Positions 34,652 through 43,149 of a stretch of DNA of 64,000 nt are shown here, piece by piece. This DNA is from UMGS1387 sp045540015 (GTDB taxonomy: Bacteria > Bacillota > Clostridia > Oscillospirales > CAG-382). The stretch is from NCBI GenBank assembly GCA_045540015.1, contig JAZQGP010000053.1:1-64000 (forward strand), read 5' to 3'. The notes beneath the pieces are model-generated. The model worked only from the letters and a program-made list of their open reading frames with translations, searched no databases and had not been told where the DNA came from. Both the position numbers and the translations under genes were made by a program. Positions within the stretch are counted from its first letter, which is position 1, and every line of letters starts with the position of its first letter.

Positions 34652-34791
34652 TGTGGACAACTTACCGAAAAAGAGTGAAAACCTGTGGATAACTATGTGG
34701 ATTGTGTGTATAACTTGTGTGAAAATGCCTTGATAGAGCGTGTTTCCTTGCAGTTATCCACATTTGGCATGGGTTTCGACGGTTTTCCACA
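34652..34791. promoter_or_regulatory. Cluster of DnaA-box-like 9-mers
   Basis: Three perfect TTATNCACA boxes lie within 80 bp: complement TGTGGATAA at 34684-34692, complement TGTGTATAA at 34705-34713, and TTATCCACA at 34754-34762. Near matches are at 34652-34660 (TGTGGACAA), 34696-34704 (TGTGGATTG) and 34783-34791 (TTTTCCACA). About 150 bp of very AT-rich sequence precedes them. It occupies the 427-bp gap between comM and fhs, in which I find no gene. It is a possible DnaA-controlled promoter for fhs or a titration site. Confidence 0.55.
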
Positions 34792-34908
34792 AATAAAAAT
34801 AATTTCGTTATTATGTAAATCTGAAAAACCCTCCAGAAGAGTGAATAATTATGCAAAATGGCGAATATTATACAAAAAATACAACTAAAAGCAAAGGAGA
34901 CAACCAAA

Positions 34909-36585
34909 ATGCTTACAGACGCACAAATAGCACAAAGCACACAGATGCTGCCCATAGAAAAGGTGGCTGCTTCCATAGGACTTGACAGCGACAAGCTGGA
35001 GTTTTACGGAAAGTACAAGGCAAAGCTTTCAGACGAGCTTTTCCGTGAAATTGAAGAGGGTAAGGGCAAGGATGGAAAGCTTATTCTTGTCACAGCCGTA
35101 AACCCCACTCCTGCAGGCGAGGGTAAGACAACAATGTCCATAAGTATCGGACAGGCACTTGCAAAAATCGGAAAGAAGGGAATGCTTGCCCTTCGCGAGC
35201 CGTCACTCGGACCTGTGTTCGGTATTAAGGGCGGTGCTGCAGGCGGCGGATACTCTCAAGTACTTCCCATGGAGGATATAAACCTTCATTTTACAGGAGA
35301 TTTCCACGCAATAACAACCGCAAACAATCTTCTTTCCGCTCTTATAGACAACTCGCTTCAGCAGGGTAATCCTCTCGGACTTGACCCCAAGCGCATTTCC
35401 TTCAAGCGTGTTCTTGACATGAATGACAGAGCACTCAGAAAGGTAGTTATCGGCTGCGGTGCTAAAGCTGACGGCGTTATGCGTGAAGAAGGCTTCAACA
35501 TTACAGCGGCTTCCGAAATAATGGCTGTTCTCTGCCTTGCAGACGGCATGGAAAACTTAAAGGAAATGCTCGGCAACATACTTGTTGGCTATACTTATGA
35601 CGGAAGAGCCGTGTTTGCTAGAGAGCTTGGCGGAATAGGTGCTATGGCGACCGTTCTCAAGGACGCAATGAAGCCTAATCTTGTACAGACAATTGAGCAT
35701 ACGCCCTGTCTTATCCACGGCGGTCCGTTTGCAAACATTGCTCACGGCTGTAACTCGGTTATGGCAACAAAGGCAGCGTTAAAGCTTGCAGATTACGTTG
35801 TAACAGAAGCAGGCTTCGGTGCAGACCTTGGTGCAGAAAAGTTCCTTGACATCAAGTGCAGAAAGGCAGGACTTCGTCCCGATGCGATTGTTCTTGTAGC
35901 AACCGCAAGAGCGCTCAAGTACAACGGCGGTGTACCTAAGGATGAGCTTAAGAATCCCAACCCCGAAGCGCTCAAGAAGGGGGCATGCAACCTTGAAGCA
36001 CATATCGACAACCTCAGAAAGTACAATGTTCCGATTGTTGTCTGCATCAACCATTTCTATGCCGACACAGATGAGGAAATCGAGGTAATAAAGAGTGTTG
36101 CAGAAGGCAAAGGCGTTAAGGCTATTGTCTGCAAAGGTTTTGCAGAGGGCGGCGACGGTGCTATTGAGCTTGCAGAAGAGGTTGTACGTCTTGCCGACAG
36201 CGGTGAGAGCAGGTTTGCGCCTCTCTACGACCTTGATATGCCCATAAAGGCAAAGATTGAGAAGATTGCAAAGGAAATATACGGTGCAGAGGCTGTTACC
36301 TTTGATGCAGCGGCACTCAAGACCATAAAAGAAGCTGAGGAACTCGGTTTCTCGAATTACCCAGTTTGTATGGCAAAAACACAGTATTCTCTTTCAGACA
36401 ACGCTTCGGCTCTCGGAAGACCTACAGGCTTTACGCTTAATGTGCGTGAAGTAAGAATCAGCTCCGGTGCAGGTTTTATCGTAGCTCTCACGGGTGCAAT
36501 CATGACAATGCCCGGACTTCCCAAAAAGCCCGCTGCAGAGGCGATTGACATTGAAAAGGACGGAACAATCGTAGGCTTGTTCTAA
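34909..36585 (+). CDS. fhs: Formate-tetrahydrofolate ligase
   Basis: A 558-residue protein, full length for the family. The ATP-binding signature is VTAVNPTPAGEGKTTMSIS (about residues 63-81), with EPSLGPVFGIKGGAAGGGYSQVLPMEDINLHFTGDFHAI just after it. It joins formate to tetrahydrofolate using ATP to give 10-formyl-THF for purines and C1 transfer, and is also used in acetogenesis. ATG 34909 is preceded by AAAGGAGA; an alternative upstream start at 34858 lacks a site. No other folate C1 genes are nearby. Stop to the tsaE ATG is 21 bp. Confidence 0.97.
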   Translation: MLTDAQIAQSTQMLPIEKVAASIGLDSDKLEFYGKYKAKLSDELFREIEEGKGKDGKLILVTAVNPTPAGEGKTTMSISIGQALAKIGKKGMLALREPSLGPVFGIKGGAAGGGYSQVLPMEDINLHFTGDFHAITTANNLLSALIDNSLQQGNPLGLDPKRISFKRVLDMNDRALRKVVIGCGAKADGVMREEGFNITAASEIMAVLCLADGMENLKEMLGNILVGYTYDGRAVFARELGGIGAMATVLKDAMKPNLVQTIEHTPCLIHGGPFANIAHGCNSVMATKAALKLADYVVTEAGFGADLGAEKFLDIKCRKAGLRPDAIVLVATARALKYNGGVPKDELKNPNPEALKKGACNLEAHIDNLRKYNVPIVVCINHFYADTDEEIEVIKSVAEGKGVKAIVCKGFAEGGDGAIELAEEVVRLADSGESRFAPLYDLDMPIKAKIEKIAKEIYGAEAVTFDAAALKTIKEAEELGFSNYPVCMAKTQYSLSDNASALGRPTGFTLNVREVRISSGAGFIVALTGAIMTMPGLPKKPAAEAIDIEKDGTIVGLF

Positions 36586-36606
36586 ACCTAAATATGGAGG
36601 ACTTGA

Positions 36607-37032
36607 ATGAAACAGGAATTTTTCTCGAACAGCGAGAAGGACACGGAAAACATAGCGGCAGAGCTTGCAAAGCAGCTGAAAAAAGGCGATTTTATAGCTT
36701 TTTTCGGCGATCTCGGCTCAGGAAAAACTGCGTTTGTCAGAGGGCTTTGCTCGGTATTCTGCAAAAACGCACGCGTTTCAAGTCCTACCTATGCGATTGT
36801 TAACGAGTACAGAGGTGATGTCGATATTTTCCATTTCGACATGTACCGCATAACGGACGATGACAGTCTTTATTCCACGGGTTTTTACGACTATCTTGAC
36901 AGAGGTGGCATATGTGCCGTTGAGTGGAGCGAAAATATTACGTTTGCGCTTCCGGAGGACAGGTATGATGTCACGTTTGAGAAAACGGGAGAAACCGGCA
37001 GACGGATTGTTATCGACAAGAAAATGGCATAA
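36607..37032 (+). CDS. tsaE: tRNA t6A synthesis ATPase TsaE
   Basis: A 141-residue protein. Walker A GDLGSGKTAFVRGL is at about 34-47, SPTYAIVNEY follows the family pattern, and FHFDMYRI plus CAVEWSEN complete the TsaE signature. It works with TsaB, TsaD and TsaC in the universal t6A37 modification of ANN-reading tRNAs. tsaB and tsaD are not in the window; the sua5/tsaC-type partner is 10 kb downstream at 47137. GGAGGA lies 8 bases before the ATG. It is followed by a strong terminator. Confidence 0.92.
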   Translation: MKQEFFSNSEKDTENIAAELAKQLKKGDFIAFFGDLGSGKTAFVRGLCSVFCKNARVSSPTYAIVNEYRGDVDIFHFDMYRITDDDSLYSTGFYDYLDRGGICAVEWSENITFALPEDRYDVTFEKTGETGRRIVIDKKMA

Positions 37033-37038
37033 ATCAGT

Positions 37039-37072
37039 ACCGCCGCAGGCTTTGAGCCTTCGGCGGTTTTTT
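37039..37072 (+). terminator. Terminator of fhs-tsaE
   Basis: ACCGCCG / CGGCGGT stem with an inner AGGC/GCCT stem and a TTTTTT tail starting at 37067, 6 bp after the tsaE stop. Confidence 0.9.
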
Positions 37073-37156
37073 GATAGTTTATGTAGGGATTTTTTACATC
37101 TGCGACTTCGTCGCGAGGGTGATAAAACAACTTTATAGTTATTGTCTGCCGACGGC

Positions 37157-37387
37157 GTTACGTTTTACTCTACGAGCACCACGTCTGCCCGTGCAGAAAA
37201 GTAACCAAAAGAGCACGCCGCTCAAAAGGAGAGATGGCTCGGTCAAGGTTATGCAAATATTGGGTTTCGCAGATTTTGACCGTTGGCAAGGTCAAAATCT
37301 GATTAGTGCAAAAGACTATTATAACTTCTTGCCCTCCGCTCATTTCTCTCCTTTGCCGCGGAGGCTTACCTCTCTCATGGGGGAGAG
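37157..37387 (+). repeat. Large structured repeat element, copy 2
   Basis: It fills the 37073-37430 gap, which holds no gene I can support. The order matches 1188-1374: a GTTAC...GTAAC hairpin (37157-37205), conserved CCGCTCAAAAGG, then GGAGAGA (37228-37234) pairing with TCTCTCC (37345-37351), with TGGCTCG after the 5' arm. The perfect inner hairpin CAGATTTTGACC/GGTCAAAATCTG is at 37270-37301. The end carries GCGGAGGCTTACCTCTCTCATGG. Stem bases differ from copy 1 but still pair. Confidence 0.7.
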
Positions 37388-37432
37388 TTGGATGTTGGAA
37401 GTGTTGCGTGTTACGAAAACAAAGGGTTAAAT

Positions 37433-37957
37433 CTATTCGCCGAATTCTGCGAATCTGCTTGGTTCTCCTTGGGTTTCAAGAAAATGCTTAAATGAAGCTC
37501 CATCGTGAATGGAAATGTCGCCGAGTTTTAAGCCAACGCGGAATTCGGTCAGTTGTCGAGCATCATTTTCTCGGATATTGAAGTGGGTACATTTGGGATA
37601 AACAAGAAATACCTTCTCTAAATTTTCTTTATCTAAACCGAAAGCTGTTTCTGGCAGTCTGAAGCGATACTCTTTTGTAATTGGAATGTCTATTGCGCCG
37701 CCAAGACCACGCATTCCAAACAATGTTGCAATTGCCGAAATGTGTTCAGGAGAATTAACGCAAAGCCATGTGTTTTTACGCCCGAACGGCACAATCAATT
37801 TTACAAGAACATTTTTGTTCGCCATTTTTACAGCAAATGTCCATGAGTTGTCGTCTATTTTGCATTTTCTGATATCGCCAATCAATTCATAGCTGTGTTT
37901 TTCGCATATTTCGGCTATTTGAAGCTTGAATTGGTTAATCCTTTTGCGTTTTGACAT
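37433..37957 (-). CDS. Uncharacterised protein
   Basis: A 174-residue protein beginning MSKRKRINQFKLQIAEICEK, soluble, with mixed alpha/beta character and no signal or transmembrane segment. I do not recognise a family; neighbouring motifs (GMRGLGGAIDIPITKEYRF, VYPKCTHFNIREND) are not diagnostic. AGGAGG on the minus strand is 8 bases before the ATG at 37957, three codons shorter than the longest frame. It stands alone between repeat-rich intergenic regions and transcribes against the flanking plus-strand operons, so it may be an acquired gene. Confidence 0.6.
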   Translation of the reverse strand: MSKRKRINQFKLQIAEICEKHSYELIGDIRKCKIDDNSWTFAVKMANKNVLVKLIVPFGRKNTWLCVNSPEHISAIATLFGMRGLGGAIDIPITKEYRFRLPETAFGLDKENLEKVFLVYPKCTHFNIRENDARQLTEFRVGLKLGDISIHDGASFKHFLETQGEPSRFAEFGE

Positions 37958-38096
37958 GCATTGCACCTCCTAATGATGTTCAATAATCAATTTAGTTTGT
38001 GCACTTGCATTTATGGTGCACAAACGGAGCTATACTCGGGCAATTAAAGCTTCCCTTAAACTTCCGTATAATCACGGGTACAAAAGTTTTTGCTAA

Positions 38097-38112
38097 GCTT
38101 TTTTCAAAAAGC
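38097..38112 (+). repeat. Hairpin B element
   Basis: GCTTTTT / AAAAAGC stem preceded by AAAAGTTTTTGCTAA (38083-38097), matching the spacer and second hairpin of the composites at 1474-1512 and 45359-45392. It lies at the end of the VOC gene on the minus strand and may serve it as a terminator. Confidence 0.55.
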
Positions 38113-38113
38113 G

Positions 38114-38533
38114 TCAAGAAGCGGGGTAAAAAAACTCAATCTGTTCGCCGTCGGGGCCTTTTACAAAGGCAAGTGTTGCAGGAAGCGGCGGTTCTGATGG
38201 AAGAGATGTGTCTTTAGGCTCGATGTGAGGTGTAGCGCCGTATTCGAGAGCGCGTTCAAATGCAGCACGTGGGTCATCCGCTTTCAGTGCAAGATGGAAA
38301 AACTCGCCTGCTTTGGGTTCGGCATGCTCTGTCTTTTCGCCGTCCGCGAAGATTTCAAAATATTCACCGCTGCCCATGTCGATAAGTGCAACTCTGCTTC
38401 CTGCACCGCTTATCCATGTGCGGAATACTTCAAAACCGAGTCCTTCGGTGTAGAATTTGAGGGATTTGTCAAAATCAGATACTTTTAGGGCGACGTGATG
38501 AAACGAACAGCCCTTTATTTTTTCATTAGCCAT
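38114..38533 (-). CDS. VOC (glyoxalase/bleomycin-resistance) superfamily protein
   Basis: A 139-residue protein with two beta-alpha-beta-beta-beta modules. The first module is FHHVALKVSDFDKSLKFYTEGLGFEV, the second is FHLALKADDPRAAFERALEYGA, and it ends in VKGPDGEQIEFFYP. Candidate metal ligands are H in FHHVAL, H in FFHLAL and E in GEQIEFF, so it could be a glyoxalase-I-type metalloenzyme or a ligand-binding relative. GGAGGT lies 8 bases before the ATG. It is monocistronic with its own promoter. Confidence 0.85.
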   Translation of the reverse strand: MANEKIKGCSFHHVALKVSDFDKSLKFYTEGLGFEVFRTWISGAGSRVALIDMGSGEYFEIFADGEKTEHAEPKAGEFFHLALKADDPRAAFERALEYGATPHIEPKDTSLPSEPPLPATLAFVKGPDGEQIEFFYPAS

Positions 38534-38571
38534 TTTATGTACCTCCGTTGTGGTATTTTTTGTCTAAATTA

Positions 38572-38600
38572 AGTGTACCACAGATGTAGTTTTGTGTCAA
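38572..38600 (-). promoter_or_regulatory. Promoter for the VOC gene
   Basis: Minus strand TTGACA (38595-38600), 17-bp spacer ending TGG, TACACT (38572-38577). Confidence 0.65.
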
Positions 38601-38666
38601 TCTTAAAAATGTCAGTATTAAAAGAAAAATAAAGTATAATAATATGTTAATTTACATGGTTTTGTA

Positions 38667-38695
38667 TTTACTTAAAGAGGATTTTGGTGTATAAT
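38667..38695 (+). promoter_or_regulatory. Promoter for the lipoprotein/secA run
   Basis: TTTACT (38667-38672), 17-bp spacer, perfect TATAAT (38690-38695). Confidence 0.55.
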
Positions 38696-38741
38696 TATAC
38701 TGATTTTTTATATAACTTTTGTGAAGTAAAGGTGATTTGAT

Positions 38742-39254
38742 TTGAAAAGAACGGCAATTACTTTTATAGCTCTAGCGGCGGCGTGTATTGTACTTGGCTC
38801 GTGTGCTAAAAAAACGCCTTCGGAGGGTATGCAGATTTTGTCCGATGTAAGCTGTGATTTCACACTTGAAGTTCCGTCGGACTGGGAAATAAGCTATACA
38901 ACAAGTATGCTTGCGGCATATGATACTGCCGATAAAACAAATGTTTCTGCGGTTTCTTTCGGACTGCAGGAGGAAATGGGTGCAGACGATTTCTGGGAAG
39001 ATTATAAAGCAAACTATGAGGGCACTTTCGGCACGATGAATGTCAATGCCATGGAAGAAACAACTCTTTCGGGCGTTATAGCAAGACATGTGTTTTATAC
39101 CGTGGATATGGGCGAAGACAGCTTTAACTGCCAGACTGTGATTTGCGTGAGAATGGGAAATGTGTATATGGTTACCTTTACGGCGGCTCCCGAAGCTTAT
39201 GATTCTCACACCGAGGAATTTGAAAAGATACTTTCCTCGTATAAATTTAAGTAA
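38742..39254 (+). CDS. Small lipoprotein with a PsbP/DcrB-like fold
   Basis: A 170-residue protein with a signal peptide and lipobox (CIVLGSC, Cys about 21). The mature part has the single-domain pattern of DcrB/PsbP-like lipoproteins: CDFTLEVPSDWEISY at the start, ISYTTSMLAAYDTADKTNVSAVSFGL, and GNVYMVTFTAAPEAYDSHTEEFEKILSSYKFK at the end. The start is TTG, preceded by AAAGGTGA; no ATG is available. It lies 23 bp in front of secA and probably shares its transcript. Function unknown. Confidence 0.7.
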   Translation: MKRTAITFIALAAACIVLGSCAKKTPSEGMQILSDVSCDFTLEVPSDWEISYTTSMLAAYDTADKTNVSAVSFGLQEEMGADDFWEDYKANYEGTFGTMNVNAMEETTLSGVIARHVFYTVDMGEDSFNCQTVICVRMGNVYMVTFTAAPEAYDSHTEEFEKILSSYKFK

Positions 39255-39277
39255 TCACGAAAGAGGTTTTAATAAAA

Positions 39278-42073
39278 ATGTCTATATTTACAAAAATGTT
39301 CGGTACAAGAAGCGAGCGTGAAGTTAAAAAGCTTCTTGCAACAATTGATAAAATCGAAGCACTTGACGAAAAGTTTTCCGCAATGAGCGAAAAAGAACTT
39401 CGCGGAATGACAGATGTACTGAAAGAGCGACTTGCAAACGGCGAAACGCTTGACGACATTCTTCCCGAGGCTTTTGCAACAATAAGAGAGGCTTCATGGA
39501 GAGTTCTTGAGATGAAGCATTTCAGAGTTCAGCTCATAGGCGGTATGATAATCCATGAGGGCAGAATTGCAGAAATGAAAACGGGTGAAGGTAAGACACT
39601 TATGGCAACACTGCCTGCTTATCTTAATGCACTCAGCGGCAAGGGCGTTCATATCGTAACAGTCAACGACTATCTTGCACGCCGCGACAGCGAATGGATG
39701 GGAAAGGTTTATAACTATCTCGGTCTGTCTGTCGGACTTATCGTACATGGAATCACGCAGGCTCAGAGAAAAGAAGCGTATGCTGCGGATATTACCTACG
39801 GTACGAATAACGAATACGGCTTTGACTACCTGAGAGATAACATGGCAACAAACAAGGCAAATGTAGTTCAGAGAGGCCATGCGTTTGCGATTGTCGATGA
39901 GGTAGACTCGATTCTCATAGACGAGGCGAGAACTCCGCTTATAATTTCGGGTGAGGGTGACGCATCCTCCGAAATGTACCAGAAAGCGGATAAGTTTGCA
40001 AGAACGCTTACAAGTCATGTTATAAAGGAGCTTGACAATAAAGAAGACCAGGATAACATAACGGGTGACTATATTGTTGACGAAAAGAAAAAGACTGTTG
40101 TTTTAACTGCAGAAGGCGTAAAGAAGGCTGAAAGATATTTTGGAGTTGACAATCTCTCGGATACGGATAACATCCAGCTTTCAAATCACATAAACCTTGC
40201 AATACGCGCTCACGGAAGCATGAAAAGAGACGTTGACTACGTTGTAAAAGACGGCGAGGTTTTAATTGTTGATTCGTTTACGGGACGTATCATGCTCGGC
40301 AGACGTTTTTCAAACGGACTTCATCAGGCAATAGAAGCAAAGGAAAACGTAAAGATAAAGAACGAATCAAAAACTCTTGCTACAATTACCTTCCAGAACT
40401 TTTTCAGACTCTATACAAAGCTCTCGGGTATGACGGGTACTGCGCTTACCGAGGAGGACGAATTCAGAGAAATTTACAACCTTGACGTTGTTGAAATTCC
40501 CACAAACCGTCCCATGATAAGAAAAGATATGCCTGACAGCGTTTACAGAACAAAGAGAGGCAAATATCAGGCAATAGTTGACCAGATTAAGGAATGTAAT
40601 GCCAAAGGTCAGCCTGTGCTTGTGGGTACGGTTTCGATTGAAATGAGCGAGCTTTTGTCCGATATTTTAAACCGTAACGGAATTGCTCATACGGTGCTCA
40701 ATGCCAAATTCCATGAAAAGGAAGCGGAAATTGTTGCACAGGCAGGAAAATTCGGTGCAGTTACAATTTCTACCAACATGGCAGGTCGAGGAACGGATAT
40801 CATGCTTGGCGGTAACGCCGAATACCTTGCAAAGAATGAAATGAAAAAGCAAGGCTATGAGCCGGAGCAGATAAGCATTGCAACAAGCTTCTTTGAAACA
40901 GATGACCAAGAAGTTATTGCTTTGCGTGAAACGTATTCTTCTCTCTATAAACGCTTCAAGGAAGAAATTGCACCCGAAGCAAAGAAGGTTGCAGAAGCGG
41001 GAGGCTTGTTTATTCTCGGTACGGAAAGACACGAAAGCCGAAGAATTGACAACCAGCTAAGAGGTCGTGCCGGACGTCAGGGTGACCCCGGTTCGTCAAG
41101 ATTTTTCCTTTCGCTTGAAGACGATTTGCTCCGTCTTTTCGGAAGCGATAAAATAAGCGGCATGGTTGCAAGACTCGGTCTTGAAGAAAACACACCCATT
41201 GACGCGGCGATTCTTTCAAATACAATTGAAAACGCTCAGAAGCGCCTTGAAGAAATGAACTTCACCCGCAGAAAGAACGTGCTTATGTACGACGATGTTA
41301 TGAATAAGCAGAGAGCGCTTATTTATAAGCAGAGAAGCGATGTTTTGAACGGCGACGATATTCACGAAAAGATACTTTCGATGATTGATGAATACGTTGA
41401 AAATGCTTGTGCTAATTTTCTTACGGGTGAAATGTTTGAGGACTGGAACCTTGACGGACTCAGAGGCTATTTTTACGGTGTGCTTACGGATGACAGCGAC
41501 TTTAAGTATTCGGATAATGAAGTAAATAAAGTATCTGTACAGTCGATTACGGATGAGCTTGTCGAGAGGGCAAGAACAAAGTATGAGGAAAAGGAAAAAT
41601 TATTCCCTGAGGGAGCACTTCGCGAGATTGAGAGAATAGTGCTTCTGAGAAATGTTGACAGACATTGGGTAGACCATATCGATGCAATGGACGATCTAGA
41701 AGAAGGAATCGGACTTCGTGCGTACGGTCAGAAGGACCCCGTTAACGAATACCGCTTTGAGTCGGCGAATATGTTTGACGAAATGGTTGCAAACGTAAGA
41801 GAAGAAACCGTAAAGATGCTTCTTTCGGTGCTTCCTGCATCTACTGTAAAACACGCCGAAGGACCGAAAAACATGTCGGAGTCCAGAAGAATGGCGCCTA
41901 TAGCGCCGCCTTCTGGTAAGGACAGCGTATACGGAAGCGCCGCAAAGCCGGAGGCTGCAAAAACTCCGTATGTAAAGAGCGCAGCCGAAAAGGTTGGAAG
42001 AAACGATCCGTGTCCTTGCGGAAGCGGCAAGAAGTATAAGAAGTGCTGCGGAGCAAATGAAAATGAGGAATGA
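39278..42073 (+). CDS. secA: Protein translocase ATPase SecA
   Basis: A 931-residue protein. The DEAD motor begins MKTGEGKTLMATLPAYLNAL (Walker A), followed by VDEVDSILIDEARTPLIISG (Walker B), NMAGRGTDIMLGG and RGRAGRQGDPGSS. Cross-linking and scaffold domains follow (RKNVLMYDDVMNKQR; RDILLRNVDRHWVDHID-type segment), and the C-terminus ends with the zinc SEC-C motif DPCPCGSGKKYKKCC. SecA drives secreted proteins through SecYEG. It is full length. The stop overlaps a short purine-rich repeat, and an unknown membrane gene follows 24 bp later. Confidence 0.97.
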   Translation: MSIFTKMFGTRSEREVKKLLATIDKIEALDEKFSAMSEKELRGMTDVLKERLANGETLDDILPEAFATIREASWRVLEMKHFRVQLIGGMIIHEGRIAEMKTGEGKTLMATLPAYLNALSGKGVHIVTVNDYLARRDSEWMGKVYNYLGLSVGLIVHGITQAQRKEAYAADITYGTNNEYGFDYLRDNMATNKANVVQRGHAFAIVDEVDSILIDEARTPLIISGEGDASSEMYQKADKFARTLTSHVIKELDNKEDQDNITGDYIVDEKKKTVVLTAEGVKKAERYFGVDNLSDTDNIQLSNHINLAIRAHGSMKRDVDYVVKDGEVLIVDSFTGRIMLGRRFSNGLHQAIEAKENVKIKNESKTLATITFQNFFRLYTKLSGMTGTALTEEDEFREIYNLDVVEIPTNRPMIRKDMPDSVYRTKRGKYQAIVDQIKECNAKGQPVLVGTVSIEMSELLSDILNRNGIAHTVLNAKFHEKEAEIVAQAGKFGAVTISTNMAGRGTDIMLGGNAEYLAKNEMKKQGYEPEQISIATSFFETDDQEVIALRETYSSLYKRFKEEIAPEAKKVAEAGGLFILGTERHESRRIDNQLRGRAGRQGDPGSSRFFLSLEDDLLRLFGSDKISGMVARLGLEENTPIDAAILSNTIENAQKRLEEMNFTRRKNVLMYDDVMNKQRALIYKQRSDVLNGDDIHEKILSMIDEYVENACANFLTGEMFEDWNLDGLRGYFYGVLTDDSDFKYSDNEVNKVSVQSITDELVERARTKYEEKEKLFPEGALREIERIVLLRNVDRHWVDHIDAMDDLEEGIGLRAYGQKDPVNEYRFESANMFDEMVANVREETVKMLLSVLPASTVKHAEGPKNMSESRRMAPIAPPSGKDSVYGSAAKPEAAKTPYVKSAAEKVGRNDPCPCGSGKKYKKCCGANENEE

Positions 42074-42092
42074 GGAATTAGAAGTTAGGAGT
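42063..42092. repeat. Short purine-rich direct repeat overlapping the secA stop
   Basis: ATGAGGAATGAGGAATTAG and TTAGGAGTT units, like 3173-3210. The last secA codons are inside it and it also supplies the purine-rich ribosome-binding site for the next gene. Confidence 0.45.
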
Positions 42093-42097
42093 TAAAG

Positions 42098-42733
42098 ATG
42101 GGATTTGGAATTATATTTCTCGGATATGTAACACTTCTGTTCTTTAAAATAGTTCCTGTAGAACTAATCGGCACGTATCTTATGTACAGAGGTCTTTCAA
42201 AGCTGTCGGTGTACGGAGAAAATTTCGTAAAGGCAAGAAATACAAGTGCTGTATTTTTCCTGTATTTTACAGTTTATACTTTGTTGTGGACGGGAAATAC
42301 GTTTGGATTTACCGACATCATGCAGACAAAGACCTTTGCACTTGTCGATTCGCTCTTGTATTACGGAATATTCTGCGTGTTCCAACTTCAGCTTTGCACA
42401 TCTCTTTGGGGTATTTGCCGTGAGACGGAATATGAAAAGGGCATAAAGAAAGCAAGGACTTGCATTACGGCGACATTTGTGTTTGCTGTGGCGAGCTTTG
42501 TAAGAATTGTGCTGTCATTCTTTCAGCTTTCGGGATATATGGCGATTGCAATGCTGTTTTATGAACTCGTTTTACTTGTGCTTACGGCGTCATATATCTA
42601 TTCTTGCTACATGATGATAGCAACTCAGGAGATTATTGACGAGGAAAATAAAAAAATGCGTGAATACGACGAAAAGTATTCAATGCTCAAGAAGAAAGAA
42701 AAAAGCGCGTTCAGCGTAAAGAGAAAACGCTGA
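42098..42733 (+). CDS. Membrane protein of unknown function, paralogue of the 43944 gene product
   Basis: A 211-residue protein with about five hydrophobic helices and a charged coiled C-terminal tail (DEENKKMREYDEKYSMLKKKEK). Its opening MGFGIIFLGY...FKIVPVELIGTYLMYRGLSKLS matches that of the protein at 43944 (MGFAWILSGL...FFPDFLGMLLVIKGLSKLT) in spacing and in the GLSKL motif. The two flank a thioesterase and a single-pass protein. No family is recognised. AGTTAGGAG precedes the ATG. Confidence 0.65.
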   Translation: MGFGIIFLGYVTLLFFKIVPVELIGTYLMYRGLSKLSVYGENFVKARNTSAVFFLYFTVYTLLWTGNTFGFTDIMQTKTFALVDSLLYYGIFCVFQLQLCTSLWGICRETEYEKGIKKARTCITATFVFAVASFVRIVLSFFQLSGYMAIAMLFYELVLLVLTASYIYSCYMMIATQEIIDEENKKMREYDEKYSMLKKKEKSAFSVKRKR

Positions 42734-42757
42734 AAAACGCGAGCTTTGGAGGAAAAT

Positions 42758-43147
42758 ATGTTAAAACCCGGAATTTTAGGAAAACAACAGGCGCTTGTCA
42801 GCCACTCAAACAGTGCAGCCGCAATGGGCAGCGGACTTTTAGAGGTGTTTTCAACGCCCTCAATGATTGCTCTTATGGAAAGTGCGGCATCAAGCTCTGT
42901 TCAAAAATACCTCGAGCCCGGCAAGACAACCGTCGGTATTTCGATTAACGCAAAGCACCTGTCTGCCACGCCTCTCGGAATGACTGTTGAATGTGAGAGC
43001 GAGCTTGTTGAGGTTGACGGCAGACGCCTTGTGTTCAAGATAACTGCCATTGACAAGGCGGGAGTTATAGGTACTGCAACACATGAGAGAATGATAATCA
43101 GCTCAAAGCCTTTCATGGAAAAGGCTGCAGCTAAGAAGAGAAGCTGA
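42758..43147 (+). CDS. Hot-dog thioesterase (fluoroacetyl-CoA thioesterase-like)
   Basis: A 129-residue hot-dog-fold protein. VFSTPSMIALMESAASSSVQKYLEPGKTTVGISINAKHLSATPLG is the pattern of the FlK/4-hydroxybenzoyl-CoA-like acyl-CoA thioesterase group, with Thr, Glu and His at the catalytic positions (STP, MESA, KHLS). It should hydrolyse a short acyl-CoA. The start at 42758 follows GGAGGAAA. It lies between two membrane genes in the secA transcript, an unusual location for a metabolic thioesterase. Substrate unknown. Confidence 0.8.
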   Translation: MLKPGILGKQQALVSHSNSAAAMGSGLLEVFSTPSMIALMESAASSSVQKYLEPGKTTVGISINAKHLSATPLGMTVECESELVEVDGRRLVFKITAIDKAGVIGTATHERMIISSKPFMEKAAAKKRS

Positions 43148-43149
43148 AA

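Noticed and set aside
34652..34791. Chromosomal origin of replication at the DnaA boxes
   Set aside because: No dnaA, dnaN or similar gene is near, and genes on both sides run in the plus direction without a strand switch. Kept as a DnaA-box cluster only.
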